A stretch of DNA of 64,000 bases from Siphonodentalium dalli (Eukaryota > Mollusca > Scaphopoda > Gadilida > Siphonodentaliidae). Within the stretch, counting starts at the first letter, position 1. Each line of letters begins with the position of its first letter. A model generated the notes under the pieces. It made no database searches. It was not told the origin of the DNA and saw only the letters and a list, made by a program, of their open reading frames with translations. A program made the translations under genes and the position numbers. Below, in pieces: positions 43,598-57,206 of this stretch. The DNA is taken from assembly GCA_032622095.1 (NCBI GenBank), contig CP136063.1, forward strand, positions 23,440,987-23,504,986. The letters are read 5' to 3'.

Positions 43598-46500
43598 TCC
43601 ATGTATTGAACTGACTTATCTACTATCGTTTTCAACAGCTCTTTCCATGAGCAGCCATTTTGTTAGGATTGTAGTTAAATGTTCATGTCTGAATCACAAT
43701 CGAAAGATGCTACAGCCAAATTATAATAGTCCATTTGTCTCGTTGGCTTTGATGGCCATAATGCATTAGTAGTTTTTAGCAATCAAAGCTGATACCAGTC
43801 TCATACCAAGAAGCCATCAATAAAAGTGTCTCTATTCAATCGGGATCACATTGCATTGTATACCCTATATTTGGTTTGAGTTCGGATATGTTCGACTGTG
43901 TTGTAAATGATCAGACATACTTCCTAGTGGCGAATATCAAGGTTAAGCTATTATTTACTGTGTATATTGGGACATCAGTTGTTGAAGTCATGGGAGGAAA
44001 CAGAAGTACATTCACAAATTAGTTTTGAGACTTAAGAACCTGCTACTAGTTCAAGTGACAAAAAACGACACCAGGCAACAAAGAAAGGCGCTCAATTCAA
44101 CTACACCGGAAAATATATAACCAACTGGTCAATTATTTAAAAAACACACTTGACGGTCAAATGCCAGAGGCAAAACTTCCCACAAATAAAGATAGTGGTG
44201 TCTTCTTTGGTTGATTTTGTTGTACGAATATCTTTTGTTAATTGTGTTAATTACTCAGCTGTGAGGGCGCAATGTTGGAATATATAATTACGTTTAATTA
44301 GCGCAGGATTCGAAGGGTGTTGAATAATCTAGTTTTAATAACATCCACATTATTTTCTATAGTATGTCACAATGTCACCCAAATGAGAAGTTGACAATGA
44401 ACACGTGACATGACATGGTCCAATCAGAATCCGTTTGAATAGGTAGGAGGATATCAAACAGTTACTGGTAGTTCCACCGAAGACAAACGGTGAGTTAACG
44501 CAATCGTGGATTTCCGTATGTAGGAAGATAAGGGCGAACTGGGACGGGAATAGCTGACAACAATGGCATAATTTCCGGAATGGGGTTAGCGCGAGACAAC
44601 ATCGTCAGTTCCGGAATGGGGTTTGCTCGAGATAATGATTCATTGATTTCAAACTGTTCTTGTGGTGGTGCCCATTGACGACCAAATTGTTTGAATGCAG
44701 CACATCATGATAATCACGGTAAACAATTAGATACGAATGTCTAATGCGAAATCATAAACATTCAAGTTATACAGCCCAAACTGAGCGACATGCATATATA
44801 CAACACCAGTTTTGGTGGATCATAATTGTAGAGGGAAAATGGGTTAGTTCACCAACAATATCAGCTGTAGCGATGTGTAGATAAATTGCTAACTATACCC
44901 TAAGAATGATTGTGTTCAGTTAAATAGTCGAACTGGATTGGACGGCGGTATTTCCACGATTTAAAGTGCCCCAATACAATAACAATAAATGGAATCAGTT
45001 ATTCATTAGTATTAAATTTATTAATAATGAAATTTAGAACAAAGTCCATCTATTTTTCATGTAGTTGTTCTTTCTCAAGGAACGTAGGGGCGAATAAAAC
45101 GTCGATGGCTCATGTTAACGCGAAACAATCATACATTGATTTGAATGCGTCCTAATGGTCGTGAATATTGAGGTTCCATAGATGTTCCAGTGCAAATATT
45201 TGAATGCCCCAAGCATTTGCAATTCCCACACATTTGGATGTCCCAAACATTTGGCCACATCCGAACCAAGGTTGGATGTTGACACACGAACCCAGATATA
45301 CACATCGGTCACGTCCTCTTAACCAGAATCACCATCCTCTGATGGATAAAATCGGATAAACTGACCATTTACAAACTATAGATAGTTGTTTCCTAGGTCG
45401 CCATTCACGTATAGCACTCTAGCATGTTTATGTAGCTAGAGCGTTGATCTCCGCGATTTTTCACGAAGTCGGAATTTTCAGACATGATGATATTTATTCC
45501 ATCTGACAAGCACACAGTTGACATAACGGATATACAGGAGGAGACACGTTGGAGATGTTATTTCGTCTACAGTTTAAAAGAAAGTATTCTATGATAGCCT
45601 ACTCAAATGCTATACCAGAATAGTTCTTTGTCTCCGCATTATTCACTCTGATTGGTCATCTTAAAATATGGTAATGAATAAATGTGAGATGAAAGAGGGA
45701 ATAAATGGTGCTTAGGGAAATTTGATTAAGGCGGTTTTCATGGAACAGTGATTCATACATAAATTCATTAACAATTATCGTGAAACCGATTTCTGACAAA
45801 GAAAATGAATTTCTCCTCAAATTAAAGATGGATTATCTCTTTAAATACAAAATTTGAAATAGTTGCGTGGGTATAAAATAATAAATATGAATTGACCCCT
45901 GACCCCTGTCCGGAAACGCTTCTATTAATTTTATTATGAAATGAGATGTTTAATTGGGAAACTTTATTGTTTTATTTTTAGAACAAACCATTCAGGCGAT
46001 ACCATTCAGGGATAACGCTCAATAGGCCGTTCCTATAGCTACGTACCGAACGTCAAATGTCCCAACTGATTTATTGTATTGTTTTATTCCATAGCTATCG
46101 GGGGAGGGGTGGAAAACAGTTTTTTCAGGGCACGTATGCCGGGTGGGTGGTCGATAGGACCAACAAACAATTTTTTCCGCAACTCAAAAATATGTTTCCT
46201 GCAAGTCTTTTTGACTGTTTTTGCAATGAGTTTGGCTTAAAACACATCTTATGTCAATAATAACATAAATGACAAATTTCATTATGATCAGACAAATAGT
46301 ATAGCCTGTAGCCCATGATAATGGATTGAATTTTGAAATCCAAGATGGCTTCCGCAGCCGGTTTTTTTTTTACCGAATAACCCCAAAATGACTTGTTCCT
46401 ATTTACATGTCAATGTTAACATCCATGACTAATAGTATGCACAGCAATTCATATACAAATGTTTACAGTGAATTCCCCTCCTCAAATCTTTGTCGTAGTG

Positions 46501-47519
46501 TTAAAAGGGGGGTTGGTGTCCAAACTGGTCGGAAAAAACTGCCGAAAACGGTAAAAATTTTGGACGCGGGGGTGGGTGGGTCCCAACAAGGGTCAAAAGT
46601 AAAAAATCAGCATACGTTTCAGACACCCCCCCCCCTGTAGCTATAAGCGTTTATTTGTGACAAAGTGACACAATACAATTTCTGGTCTTTGTTAACGGTA
46701 ACCACTATTGCTCGTTAGCTAAACAAACACACCTGTTTAGACAGAACATATTCGAATAGCGTTTGTACGCATTGGCATCTGTTCTAAAAATAATTAATTT
46801 CACAGCGAGGCGCTGGAGATTCGGACAAACATTGCCATGTGTTCTGCTACTCGGTGTACGAATGTGCTTGGATGTGACGAACGTATGATGATTTATTAGA
46901 TAAAAGTATACACACACATATTCATTTTATATTGTAAATTGCAGTGGTTTTCAAATAGAAATGTATACTTTATCCAGGCGGTGTCATGGCCAAAATATTG
47001 CCTTCCTGACAGCGCCGAGAACTACGATATATAACACTACTGTAAATTGCATTATTTTCGCAAGTGTCATTTTTCGTGGTTTGTCAAGTAAGAAATTCGG
47101 GTCCATGCTTCCTGTTGTAAAGTATACCATTCTTAGTTGAATAACATTCTACCATAAAACCATTGAGTCGAGAATAACGCTGCGATGCGGTCAATATGCT
47201 CGTACGTGATGACATTATATCGCAAACTCGCTTCCGCGACAATCAGGTGTGCATGGGTCACCCAGGCTTATCAGCTCCCCCCCAATAAAGTGTACATGGC
47301 GCCTTCTGTAACGGGCGGCATTCGTTGCAGAAATATTTGCATTTGTTCAAATCGACATCAACAGAAGGAACACCAAAACGTATAAAGTTCCGATCGTATA
47401 TATGCCAAACGTAATCAGCACGTAAATCGTATATTGTCATCAAGACGAACGATGCTGTACGCAAACAAGAGACTGCTCGTGTTACATATAAGTTGTGCTT
47501 CTGTTTACATAACACAGCG
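43598..47519. other. Host intergenic DNA
   Basis: No gene is supported. It contains G-rich tracts at 46098-46160 and 46505-46640 that share GGAAAA-ACTG phrases with repeats at 60670 and 61370. Confidence 0.4.
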
Positions 47520-47874
47520 CAAATTATATTGGTTAATCATACAAAAATGACATAAACGCTCTTTATTATTGCCAGATCAGGAAAAAAGTAACTAATAATG
47601 CTCTTTATGTTTACAATATCAGGATCTACACAAAAGCCAGGAAACGTAACGTTTTTTGCTTACATAACAAAGGGGAAAATTGACAATAACATACTATCTA
47701 TGCCAGATTTCTGATTGGCGTAATAACAAGGTCTGTCTGTATCTTACTATTCCTTCTGTTTATGGCGTTTTTTTTACGGACGTGGTTGCGCGGAGTGGCT
47801 TTCTTGACATGATCAAACCGGGTGATAAAATAATGGTAGATCGTGGATTTATTATTCAAGATATGTTAAATTAA
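47520..47874 (+). pseudogene. Repeat with DDE_Tnp_4-type transposase fragment
   Basis: The last part (about 47750-47874) reads FTDVVARSGFLDMIKPGDKIMVDRGF in one frame, then IIQDMLN and a stop. The GDxIMxDRGF motif with a catalytic Asp is typical of DDE_Tnp_4 transposases. About 40 residues survive, with nothing recognisable before or after. The leading 230 bp resembles 53590-53840 in order and phrasing, including TAAACGCTCTTTATT. Confidence 0.65.
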
Positions 47875-48632
47875 CGTCATGCATCGATCATACATACATC
47901 ATCTCCCCAGGCTAATTATAGCACCCCCAATAAAGGGGACAATTTTGCCGCCTTCTGATTGGTAGGTAAATATAAATCACATAACAAAAAAGTTAAATTA
48001 GAAAGCAGACAGTTTACGGAACATATTTATGGTGAGATTAAATGCAGTTTATGTTGAAAACTTATATATTCCATTTCAAAATATTTAATGAGGTCCATTG
48101 ATACTCTAAACGGAACAAATGAAGAGCGTTTCTTGTTATCATTCTGAGTTACCAAATATACTGTTACTATTTATAACTCGTTATCTATTTGTTAACAATT
48201 TTCCTTCAGGAGAATATAGCTGTTACCTTCAGAAATGTCACCATGCATGCCTCATCGTTCGGGAACATATTGGTGCTAATGTTATCGTCAAATCGTTTCT
48301 GGTGCAGATCTGGTAGATTGAAATGCATGACCCGGTGTTTATCGTATACATGCAAAAGATATGCCTTATATATTGATTGTCCCATACCTTCATGCAGTTT
48401 TATATAGCAAAATAAGGGACTTCGAGTGATGCATACAGTCACAAATTAACAAAAAAACAAAACGGGCCATTTCGAATATAAATTATAGTTTGTTCATAAC
48501 AGCTCATATACGAAATTATTAAAGAGCGTTTTAAAATCCGTACATGGTATATACTAATCATATTTATACCCGGTACATGCACCTGTTTATATCACCATTC
48601 GACACGAAAATTAGACATTTAGACAGATAACT

Positions 48633-49026
48633 TTCATATTCGTCGGACACTCTGGCAAAGTCCGAGGTGTGAAGCGCGAATTAATTGCCGGTGGTGTCGG
48701 CTGTCTAGGGTTTAATTATTTCGATATTCCGAGAGGACTATGTTTACTCTATATTCTTTGAAAAAACAAATTGGTGTAAACTATTACTAAAGAACTATTT
48801 TGATTGGGCGTTTTCTAACACTGCAAACATTGGGTAGTTACCGCAGTTCTATGAATTTCCCGACTTCGACTATTTTGTCGTAGACAATAAAAAAAAATAC
48901 AATGAGCAACTGAAAATGTTTTTCAACATTCTGGAAGAAGTATATGTCCCTGATGTATTTTTAAATTTTCACGTAAAAACTACGAAAGATAACGAAGTTA
49001 TAATTAGTTTTATAGACCCACTCTAA
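48633..49026 (+). pseudogene. Broken reading frame of unknown family
   Basis: Protein-like sequence runs in one frame from about 48633 (FIFVGHSGKVRGVKRELIAG) to NYFDIPR at about 48732. It shifts by one base, continues as EDYVYSIFFEKTNWCKLLLK, meets a TAG at about 48834-48836, and then reads on to EEVYVPDVFLNFHVKTTKDN and a TAA at 49024. The composition looks coding, unlike the surrounding DNA. I do not recognise the family. Confidence 0.4.
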
Positions 49027-49433
49027 ATCTCACACATACATTAAATGCATGCGTTCTCCAACACGTGGTAAAGTTTGTCCGAAAATCTATTTTTAGCATA
49101 TGATATCATTATTCGTGACGTACTCGGGAGCTCAATCGGTACAAGCGCTATTATAATCAATGTTTATCGATAGAAGCATTTCCCGACAGGTGTCTTCGAT
49201 TCATATCTAATATTTTATACCCCAGTAACTACATGTATATAACACATGTTTACAAAGAGATAATCCACCTTTAAGATTGGCGTAATCATCGCGATTCATG
49301 AGTCCCAGATGTCTCCTGGACATTGAATGAATGGATTATTTGCGGACATTGCGTGTTTGCAACAACAGTTCCTTAATTTAGATATATTAGCCAAATGTTC
49401 CATATTCCTTGCGATTAATATATCTGAAATGTA
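49027..49433. other. AT-rich DNA, nothing recognised
   Basis: No ORF, repeat or RNA gene was supported. Confidence 0.4.
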
Positions 49434-49602
49434 TACTAAATAGAGGATCTACAACGAGTCTCCAGTTTAAAGCGGAATTTACAAAACAAGTCCAGTAAAT
49501 TCAGTCTGGACCGAGCCCTTGGCGAGGTCCAGATCTAATTTACTGGACAAGTTTTGTAAATTCCGCTATAAACTGGGGACGAGTTGTAGATTCTATTTAC
49601 TA
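49434..49602. mobile_element. Palindromic MITE, about 170 bp
   Basis: The left arm begins TACTAAATAGAGGATCTACA. The right arm is its complement with few mismatches, around a short loop (GAGCCCTTGGCGA). Each arm is about 78 bp. It is flanked by TA. Confidence 0.8.
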
Positions 49603-52600
49603 CATGGTCCAAAAGCTCTATAAAACCTACTTAAATCAACAAACGGGACGTGAAACTAACGTCGACTTCAAAAAGACATGCGAAGACGTTTCACGTAACT
49701 AGGGGTTGTCCGTCCGCGTTATGAAATAGTTCCAGATAAATAAAGACTCCTTGACATATCTAACGGCGTAAATTTAATGAAAAAACTTTTCAAACTCTTC
49801 ATTTATTAGAGATTGTTGGAAAAATATTGGAAGCCATAGTATTTTGAGACGTGGCGTACGGAATGTAAACAGGCGACAAACCGGGAGTCAAAGGCCAACT
49901 GGCACTATTACCTGTTATTAAACGTTCGTTTAATATCACAATTTATATAACGGTTTTATTGAATGGAATAAGGGTAGGATCGTGTAATAATATGATTTAT
50001 GCAACAACACGTGGTAGTACTGATATCGAAACGTATACTAAATTGGCATATTCACAACTCGGCAGTTTGTTACAATTGGTTCGTGGGACAGTGTGACAAT
50101 GGAAGTCTCATTTGCACTGAACTGTGAAATGGGGATTCTTGTCGTCATATGCACTTATACAGTATCTTCATTTGTCGGCAATTGCGGCCCCAAAATTGTA
50201 TATTTTATAATCACTACACTGGTCGTATAGAAAACGACACATACACGTCCTCTGGTCCTAACTTGAAGTGATATATGTACATGTATATACTACCTGATCG
50301 GAATTGCTTGGTTGGTCCGTGGTATCTGTTAAGGGAATATTCGAAGTCCCTACTTCACAGTAGCTCTATACTGTAACTCCATATCCTACAGCTAGTAGCT
50401 CCGGTTCGTTTACCTGACGGTAGCTCTACCATACTCAACTCTGAACAATCAAGCAATCCCGAATTAGCGGGATGTATGTACATAGACATATGAGCACTTT
50501 CAGCAAAGCGTGTATGGACGTCTTACACACGATACCGACTGACTGATTCACCCTTTTGCAATTCGACTATTAGACACTCAATTACAATTTTGAAAAACAA
50601 CGTCTTGTATTGTAGACACATCACCTATTATGTGACTTTAATGGGATAGATAAGTATACAATACAGCATCGAGAGAAATATACACCTATAATTTAAACTA
50701 ATAGTTCCACACCACATGAATCATTCTTTTGGAGTTTAAGTAACGTCGTATCGTCCCGGGATTAATATCTGTATAATTTAATCAAAATGATAGACTCTTG
50801 CTTATCGCCGTTTATTTTCGTCCATTTTGTGGTTAGGTCGTGGCAATCGGTCCTCGCAATATCAAACAATACTCGACAGAAGTATGTCATCTTCTTCTGA
50901 TATATGGTATATTCACGGACGTCTTGCGCGCGAAATATACATTACGATCTTCCACGAAAACGATCGCGATGTCGGTTTCATATATCTCATTAACCTCAAG
51001 CACGCCACAACAACAACAGCAATATGCATCTATATTTTCCGATAGAAGCGATGCTCAGACGCCCAATAAGTATGATAATATATCTCTTTCACTGCCGATC
51101 GCGACTACAGTCGAATTACCCATACACTGCCGATAGCGACTTGAGTCGAAATCGGGTAGATGCTGCCAGCAGGACGGGTACATGTTGTGTAATTATGGCT
51201 GTCCAGTGAATATGACGCATATCAGTTCCAGTGATGGGCACATACATGACATTTTTATAAGTTCTAGACTACATAACACGAGGAAACGTGTGAGATAGTG
51301 CAGACAAGAGGCAGTCTCTGTATATAGGACAATATAACGTGAACCGTTATATAAGGGCACTTGGTGATGTCATGGTCACGTGGTCTTTCCATAGGTCACG
51401 TGTGTATATCTAGCTATCACATTTTTACCAATAATATAACATTGAAACTCAAATACAGCAACCTACACTATATAATATGTTCATCAAATGCTTATAACAC
51501 AATGAAGTCGGAAAATACCCAAAACATACGGCCATACTGGTGTTATATGTAGATCCAAGATGGCCACCAACGCCACGTGACCAATATGATGTGGCCAATG
51601 TGGCTCCAACATATCAATATGTCTTTATGGTCCAACAACATAAGTTAGACATTTACGATATATTGAAATGTTAATGCATTACCTGCACCTATACGTGTGT
51701 GTACATGGTATATGTGACCACTCACGCATAAATTCATGGTAATCACCACGGTCACGTGACCTATTCAAATATGGGTATATATAGCACATTTTGTACGGGT
51801 ATGGGTCCCTCCCTGAAAGATAACAACAAACGTGAGAAATAAATGTTGAGAACAACCAATTTCTGGCAATTTCTGCTTCGATAGCACCCATATATACCCA
51901 TATACACATGAATAGGCATCAAACACAGCCATAAGTGTGTAAACCAAGATGGCCGCCAAGGTCACGTGAACTTTATGGTGGTGGCTATGAACTTGCGATA
52001 CCTATGTCTAGTCACATATGAAGTTTCAACACATTATTCCAAGCGATACTTGAGATACCCTATGTTACTTATATACACTTATATACACCCATAACGCTTG
52101 TATACATGTATTGTATGCTTGGCAGTGGGGAATCCGTCTGTGGTGCTGGGTGGCAGTGAAAGAGATATATAACAACACACGACAACCGTAAGAACCGTAT
52201 GTGGTATGCACGAATTTACACCATATTTTCGAATAAAGATATTGAAGCCTCAATTTCCCAGTAAAAATATTAAATTAAAAGTTTAAATATTAGTGTTATT
52301 ACTATTTTTACGATTCAGTGGGTTTAATATTCATCTAGTATGTGTTTGTCATGTGAAATAACTGAGTTACCACACTGTGTTTGCTTAGTAAATAAAGATA
52401 CTCTAGCATTATAAAAGCTGGCGGCGACATAAGCAATGATATCCGGGTTGCTGGCGACAGTATGACCCGTGGACCCGTGACATGGACCGATCTGAAGCAG
52501 GTTTTATATGGAGGAGTGCAGCAAATAGTTTTATCCGGTACTGTATCTCACACTGGTTGTTCAATAGAACACGAGCGATAAGTTAAGGAAGTCGTGGGTT

Positions 52601-52807
52601 TCTGTCTGTAGAAATATGGACGAATTAGGGACCGGAATTGTCAGCAACTAAGTTTGTCATAACAAATAAACACACTGCCTGCAAGTTGCAAATATTGTGC
52701 AGATTATCGTGTAAATAGATATATCCCTGATATGTATATCTGCAAGTTATTCATAATTTTTGAGATGGCGGATGCATTAAGAAAATACTTGCTATTAAGG
52801 AAGCATT
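49603..52807. other. Host intergenic DNA with CACGTG cluster
   Basis: No gene is supported. Five (G)GTCACGTG-type E-box sites lie at about 51374, 51396, 51571, 51751 and 51960, two of them near an AAGATGGCC motif. Confidence 0.45.
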
Positions 52808-53345
52808 ACACTGCCAAAAATTCAGGAAAAAAAACCACTTGAAATGAGAAATTATCTTGGGAGAATAGCTAGAAAAATAAGACCAAGATATTTTCTAGGT
52901 CAAGAAATGAAAGGGTGGGAAAATTTCTTTAAGAAAACACAGTAATCTTAGTAAGAAAATCCTAGTAAAAAAATCTTAGTATAGATGTTTTTTCTTATTG
53001 TAGGAAAGATTGTATTTCTCGCATAAGTTAATTTTTCTTAAAATAAGATAAGTTTAAGATACTGCGATTATCTTGGGAGAATAGCTAGAAATTTAAGAAA
53101 GCTACACAATTATTCTAGAACAAGAAATAATATTTTCTATAGTAAGAAATATCGTCAAGATATATTATCTTAAGTGTCGCCAATTTTTTCTAGAACGAGA
53201 TTTTATCAAGCAGGAAAATAAATCTAAGTAAGGAAAAACAAGTTTTCTTAAGTAGGAATATTTTCCCCATTTAGGAGAGATAATTAGAAAACAATTCTTA
53301 ATTAAGAAAACATTTAATTTTAAATTAATATAGAATTTGTTCAAT
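52808..53345. repeat. AGAAA-rich repeat with ACACTGCCAAAAA end
   Basis: It is related, in opposite orientation, to 31440-32434. An internal phrase (ATTATCTTGGGAGAATAGCT) occurs twice. Confidence 0.5.
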
Positions 53346-54565
53346 TGTGTTTTAAGAGAGATATATATATATATATGTATAATAGAGACAATAAGGTGAC
53401 TTAAAAGGCACGGGAGGCCTCATAGTTGTCGAAAATATTCATATTTGTTTCAATCGCCGTAAACAGAAAAACACATACAGTTTCGTTCATATATACCATG
53501 GCCATGGCGTAAACAGCATGATATCATTAAAACCTACTAGTACTATATTTCACCTAAGCAAGAGCCTGCATGATTGTGTTACAGAAGACAGCACAGTGTT
53601 ACTGGCTAATCACACACAAATGATATAAACGCTCTTTATTAGTTCCATATTAGGAATTCAGCAACAAAGGGCACTCCTTATGTTTACCATCATAATATAA
53701 ACAAACACCAGGAAAGTAACTGTTTATGCTTTTGTTTACAATGGTCAAACATATGACAATAACATACTGTTACTAATGCGATATTTCTCATTTGTATACA
53801 TTTTAATATTCTTTCTGTTTGTGGCGGTTTTTGACCGGTGGAAATATTTTCACAGCATACCCACCGCCATGGCCTCCCGTACCTTTAAATATACAAACAA
53901 TAATTTTCGTTACATTTATGTGTTTCTAAAATTGCAAGTGTCCCAACAAGATACTGTGTACATTCCCGAAGTGAAACTATACAAAGTACCCGACAGGTAC
54001 TACCTGTATCTTGTTCTGCCTCTTAAAATTTGTATAAACCTATATACGCAACAAAAATATATTGATTGCTAATAATTACGCCTGATACATGATTTTCAAT
54101 ATGTTTATAGAAAGATTTATCTCAAATCTGTTGGTTGCAAAACAAAATATAACAATTTCTGTTATTTGAGTATCCAGTTCAAATGATAGGAAAAAAATAA
54201 CCACACATGACAAACCAAGCCCTGTATGTGCCTCAATAAACATTGTAAGCCTGTATTTTTAAATGCACAGATTCTACGACAGGTGGTGTGTAATAAACAA
54301 AGAAAGACCCTTGTATTAATGGATTTGTTGATACAGCACTTGTGCAATTGAGGAAAGATAGAACTCTAGGCTGTGCTGTTTATTCTATCTTTGTGCGCTA
54401 GCGCTTGTGTCATATCAACAAACCTATAAACAAAATTGTGACATTCTGTGTATATACAATATCAGCATGGTTTCAATAGCTGTTTCATGAATCATGCAGA
54501 TTGCATGTTTACTGTTCAGGTACTAGCCCAAGTCTTTTCGGTATGCAACAGCTTGGGATATCAAA
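53346..54565. other. Host DNA with partial copy of the 47520 repeat
   Basis: 53590-53840 parallels 47520-47790 (same order of AAACGCTCTTTATT, CCAGGAAA, GACAATAACATACT and TTCTGTTT-TGGCG). The transposase part is not preserved here. Confidence 0.5.
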
Positions 54566-54790
54566 TACAGTAATGCCCTAAGTACCGGTATAATTGACTC
54601 CTTAAACACAGCAGAATTATTCATAACTTTTCAGGATTTAGTCAGAAATATGGCTTGTTGTCATTCATCGGAAAGCTCTCCCCAAAAGCTTTCCGATGAA
54701 TGGCAACAAGCCATATTGCCGACTAAATCCTGAAAAGTTAGCCATAATTCTGCTGTGGTTAAGGAGTCGATTACTTAGAGCATTACTGTA
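54566..54790. mobile_element. Palindromic Tc1/mariner-type MITE, copy 1 (225 bp)
   Basis: The ends are TACAGTAATGC and GCATTACTGTA. The arms stay complementary inwards through GACTCCTTAA, GCAGAATTAT, TTTTCAGGATTTAGTC and CATTCATCGGAAAGCT to a short centre. A TA target is consistent with the ends. Confidence 0.8.
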
Positions 54791-56437
54791 CATGAAACTG
54801 TTTTGGACCGAGTCCTGTCTGGCTACTCTTCTATATTATAACCTCTCCAGATTTCAGTGTTCAAAGGGTCACCATGAATCACTCAATTAAACAATCATGA
54901 CGATGTTGAGTGTTTTGCTTATCGCTCACTATTTAAGTGCTGTATATAAACAAACGATTGACTCACACAAAGTGTGTTTTGTGGATAATAATGCATTCAT
55001 ATGAACATTATCATATACTATTAGTATATTCTTGGGAAACTTTTTGCAAATGTTATTTTTAAATTATAACCTATAACGAAGGCCATCCATTCCTTTAAGT
55101 TCCAAAGATATAAGGAAAATCACTGCATTTTAATTGCATACCGCATCCATCATGGTGCAACTGTTTTGTGTTCAAGCAGTAACCTTACCATGGTGTTGGA
55201 AATTACTGCAGTGTAATACCGCAGCATTACTGGGGTAACACCACGTTAGAGATGGTCAATTACTTTAAGTATATGCGGGTTTGAAATCATCATGCTTGCA
55301 TTGGAAAGGCTGCCCTCTATGTTGTTATAAAAAAGCGTCAATTTGACCTAATCTGAAGAAATACTGGTAGTGCTATAATCAAGATAACTTCAGCCCACAA
55401 TTCTGGGCGTAAAGTCCATCATAGAAGAACATCGGGATGGGACTCGGTCAAGAACAGCATCAACCCAACCGATACCACAAGTTGTGGACCGGGAAAACTT
55501 GGGTCTAAACAGGTACTAGTGCATGCATGTATTAAAGCATTAAAGGGTACACTGATTCCGGCCATTTATGAGATCATCGCCTTTTATACTCAACAGAATA
55601 TATGCAACAAATGGAATGAATTTGGCCCATGATATGGAACTTAAAGAGCTTTGGTCTGTCTTCTACTGGAAACAACTCTTAAATTTATTAAGACTTTATC
55701 AAGTTTTTTTCACAGTATAGTCTACATGTTAGTATAGCACTAGTACTCCCATACTTTTTGTGATAAAAATGCGGATAAAAGTGCAGAATTCCATGTACAT
55801 GTACTTGTTTTAAATTGATGAATTAAGTGCATGAGCGGCTTTAGAGTTCTTTTACGTGCAGTCATGCAAAATAACATAAAAGTTTGTAAAAAAGGTACAT
55901 GTACATACTACTACAATTATAGCGGTATGAAGTGTCTGGAGCACCTTTGATGGATAGAAGCGAATGTAAAACAGGCCTTTGAATTTTGCAAGAATCAAAC
56001 TATAGCATTTCTACATCAAATCAGCTGCTTTTTACCAGACTCAAACTAAGAATCATGATTCTGACTCTCATCATACTAAAATCCCTACAAAATAATCTAC
56101 TGGTGCACAGATATTTCATTGTGTGTTTCAAATCATTTTAATGGGACCCAAGGCACTCACAGTGACCAGTAAATATGCCAAACATACTGTATAACATACA
56201 ACAGTTCGTAAAAACATCACCACTAAGAAAAACATGATTACTGGTTCCTATATTAATTATTGAAAGTTTTCCAATAATGAAATTTCTCCTGTTGGAACCA
56301 TCGCTATGTGAACAAAACTGTTACAGTGATTTGTCAACAAACATTGCTACTAGTAATCGCGTAGAAGGTTAAAAATATTTTAGTCTAAATATTATTTTCA
56401 GAATATTTTTCAAATGCTTTGGCCTTGCAATGTTTAA
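54791..56437. other. Host intergenic DNA
   Basis: No gene or defined repeat was recognised. Confidence 0.4.
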
Positions 56438-56700
56438 CCCTTTCATGATGGGAGCTGTGCTGGTGCAGCATTACAGCCATTAAAGATCATGTACCAGTGA
56501 ATTCTTGAAAATAAACAAGTCTCACATTGCGAGCATCACATGTATACACGAATGCTATGGATTACAAGGTCAAGGTAAATATTGTTAGGCCATGTATTCT
56601 CTTATATATGTGAGGCTCTATTTTGGAGACTCGCAAATATAAGAGAATGCATTGGCGCAGGGTTTTAGCAACATTTCAGGAATCTCCAGTCATGGAAGGT
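56438..56700. mobile_element. piggyBac-type MITE, second family
   Basis: TTAA at 56434-56437 and 56701-56704 flanks degenerate ends CCCTTTCATGATGG and CCAGTCATGGAAGG. One internal palindrome shares the TTCTCTTATATATG arm with the element at 35402. Confidence 0.65.
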
Positions 56701-57030
56701 TTAAGTTTTATTAAACTTTGGGATCTTATTGGACTTATTCAACACTGTTTGGTAATGTCATTTTAACAGTGATGTTTATCAGAATTGCTAGCATGCAATG
56801 CCATTCTTTCATATAAATTACTCACAAAATATCGAAAGACCAGATGTGAGTATAATATAAATTTATCGCCCCATTTTATGCAGGGATACATACAATAAAC
56901 ATAACATATGTTACTAGTATGCTTTAAAGTCAACATGGACAATTAAAGGTAAACAATCTCTCCATGGTCTCCATATCATCAGATTCTAAGAACAACATTT
57001 CTTAATCAATTAATTACCAAAACATAATGC

Positions 57031-57206
57031 TACAGTAATGGCCAAAGTAATCACAGCTGAATTATGGGTAATTTTTCAGGATTTAGTCGGAAATATGACT
57101 TGTTGCCATTCATCGGAAAGCTCTCCCCAAGAGCTTTCCGATGAATGGCAACAAGCCATTTAATTCTGCTGTGGTTAAGTGGTCAATTACTTTGGGCATT
57201 ACTATA
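57031..57206. mobile_element. Palindromic Tc1/mariner-type MITE, copy 2
   Basis: It belongs to the same family as 54566-54790 (TACAGTAATG and GGGCATTACT ends, identical centre around CATTCATCGGAAAGCTCTCC) but is shorter. Confidence 0.75.
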
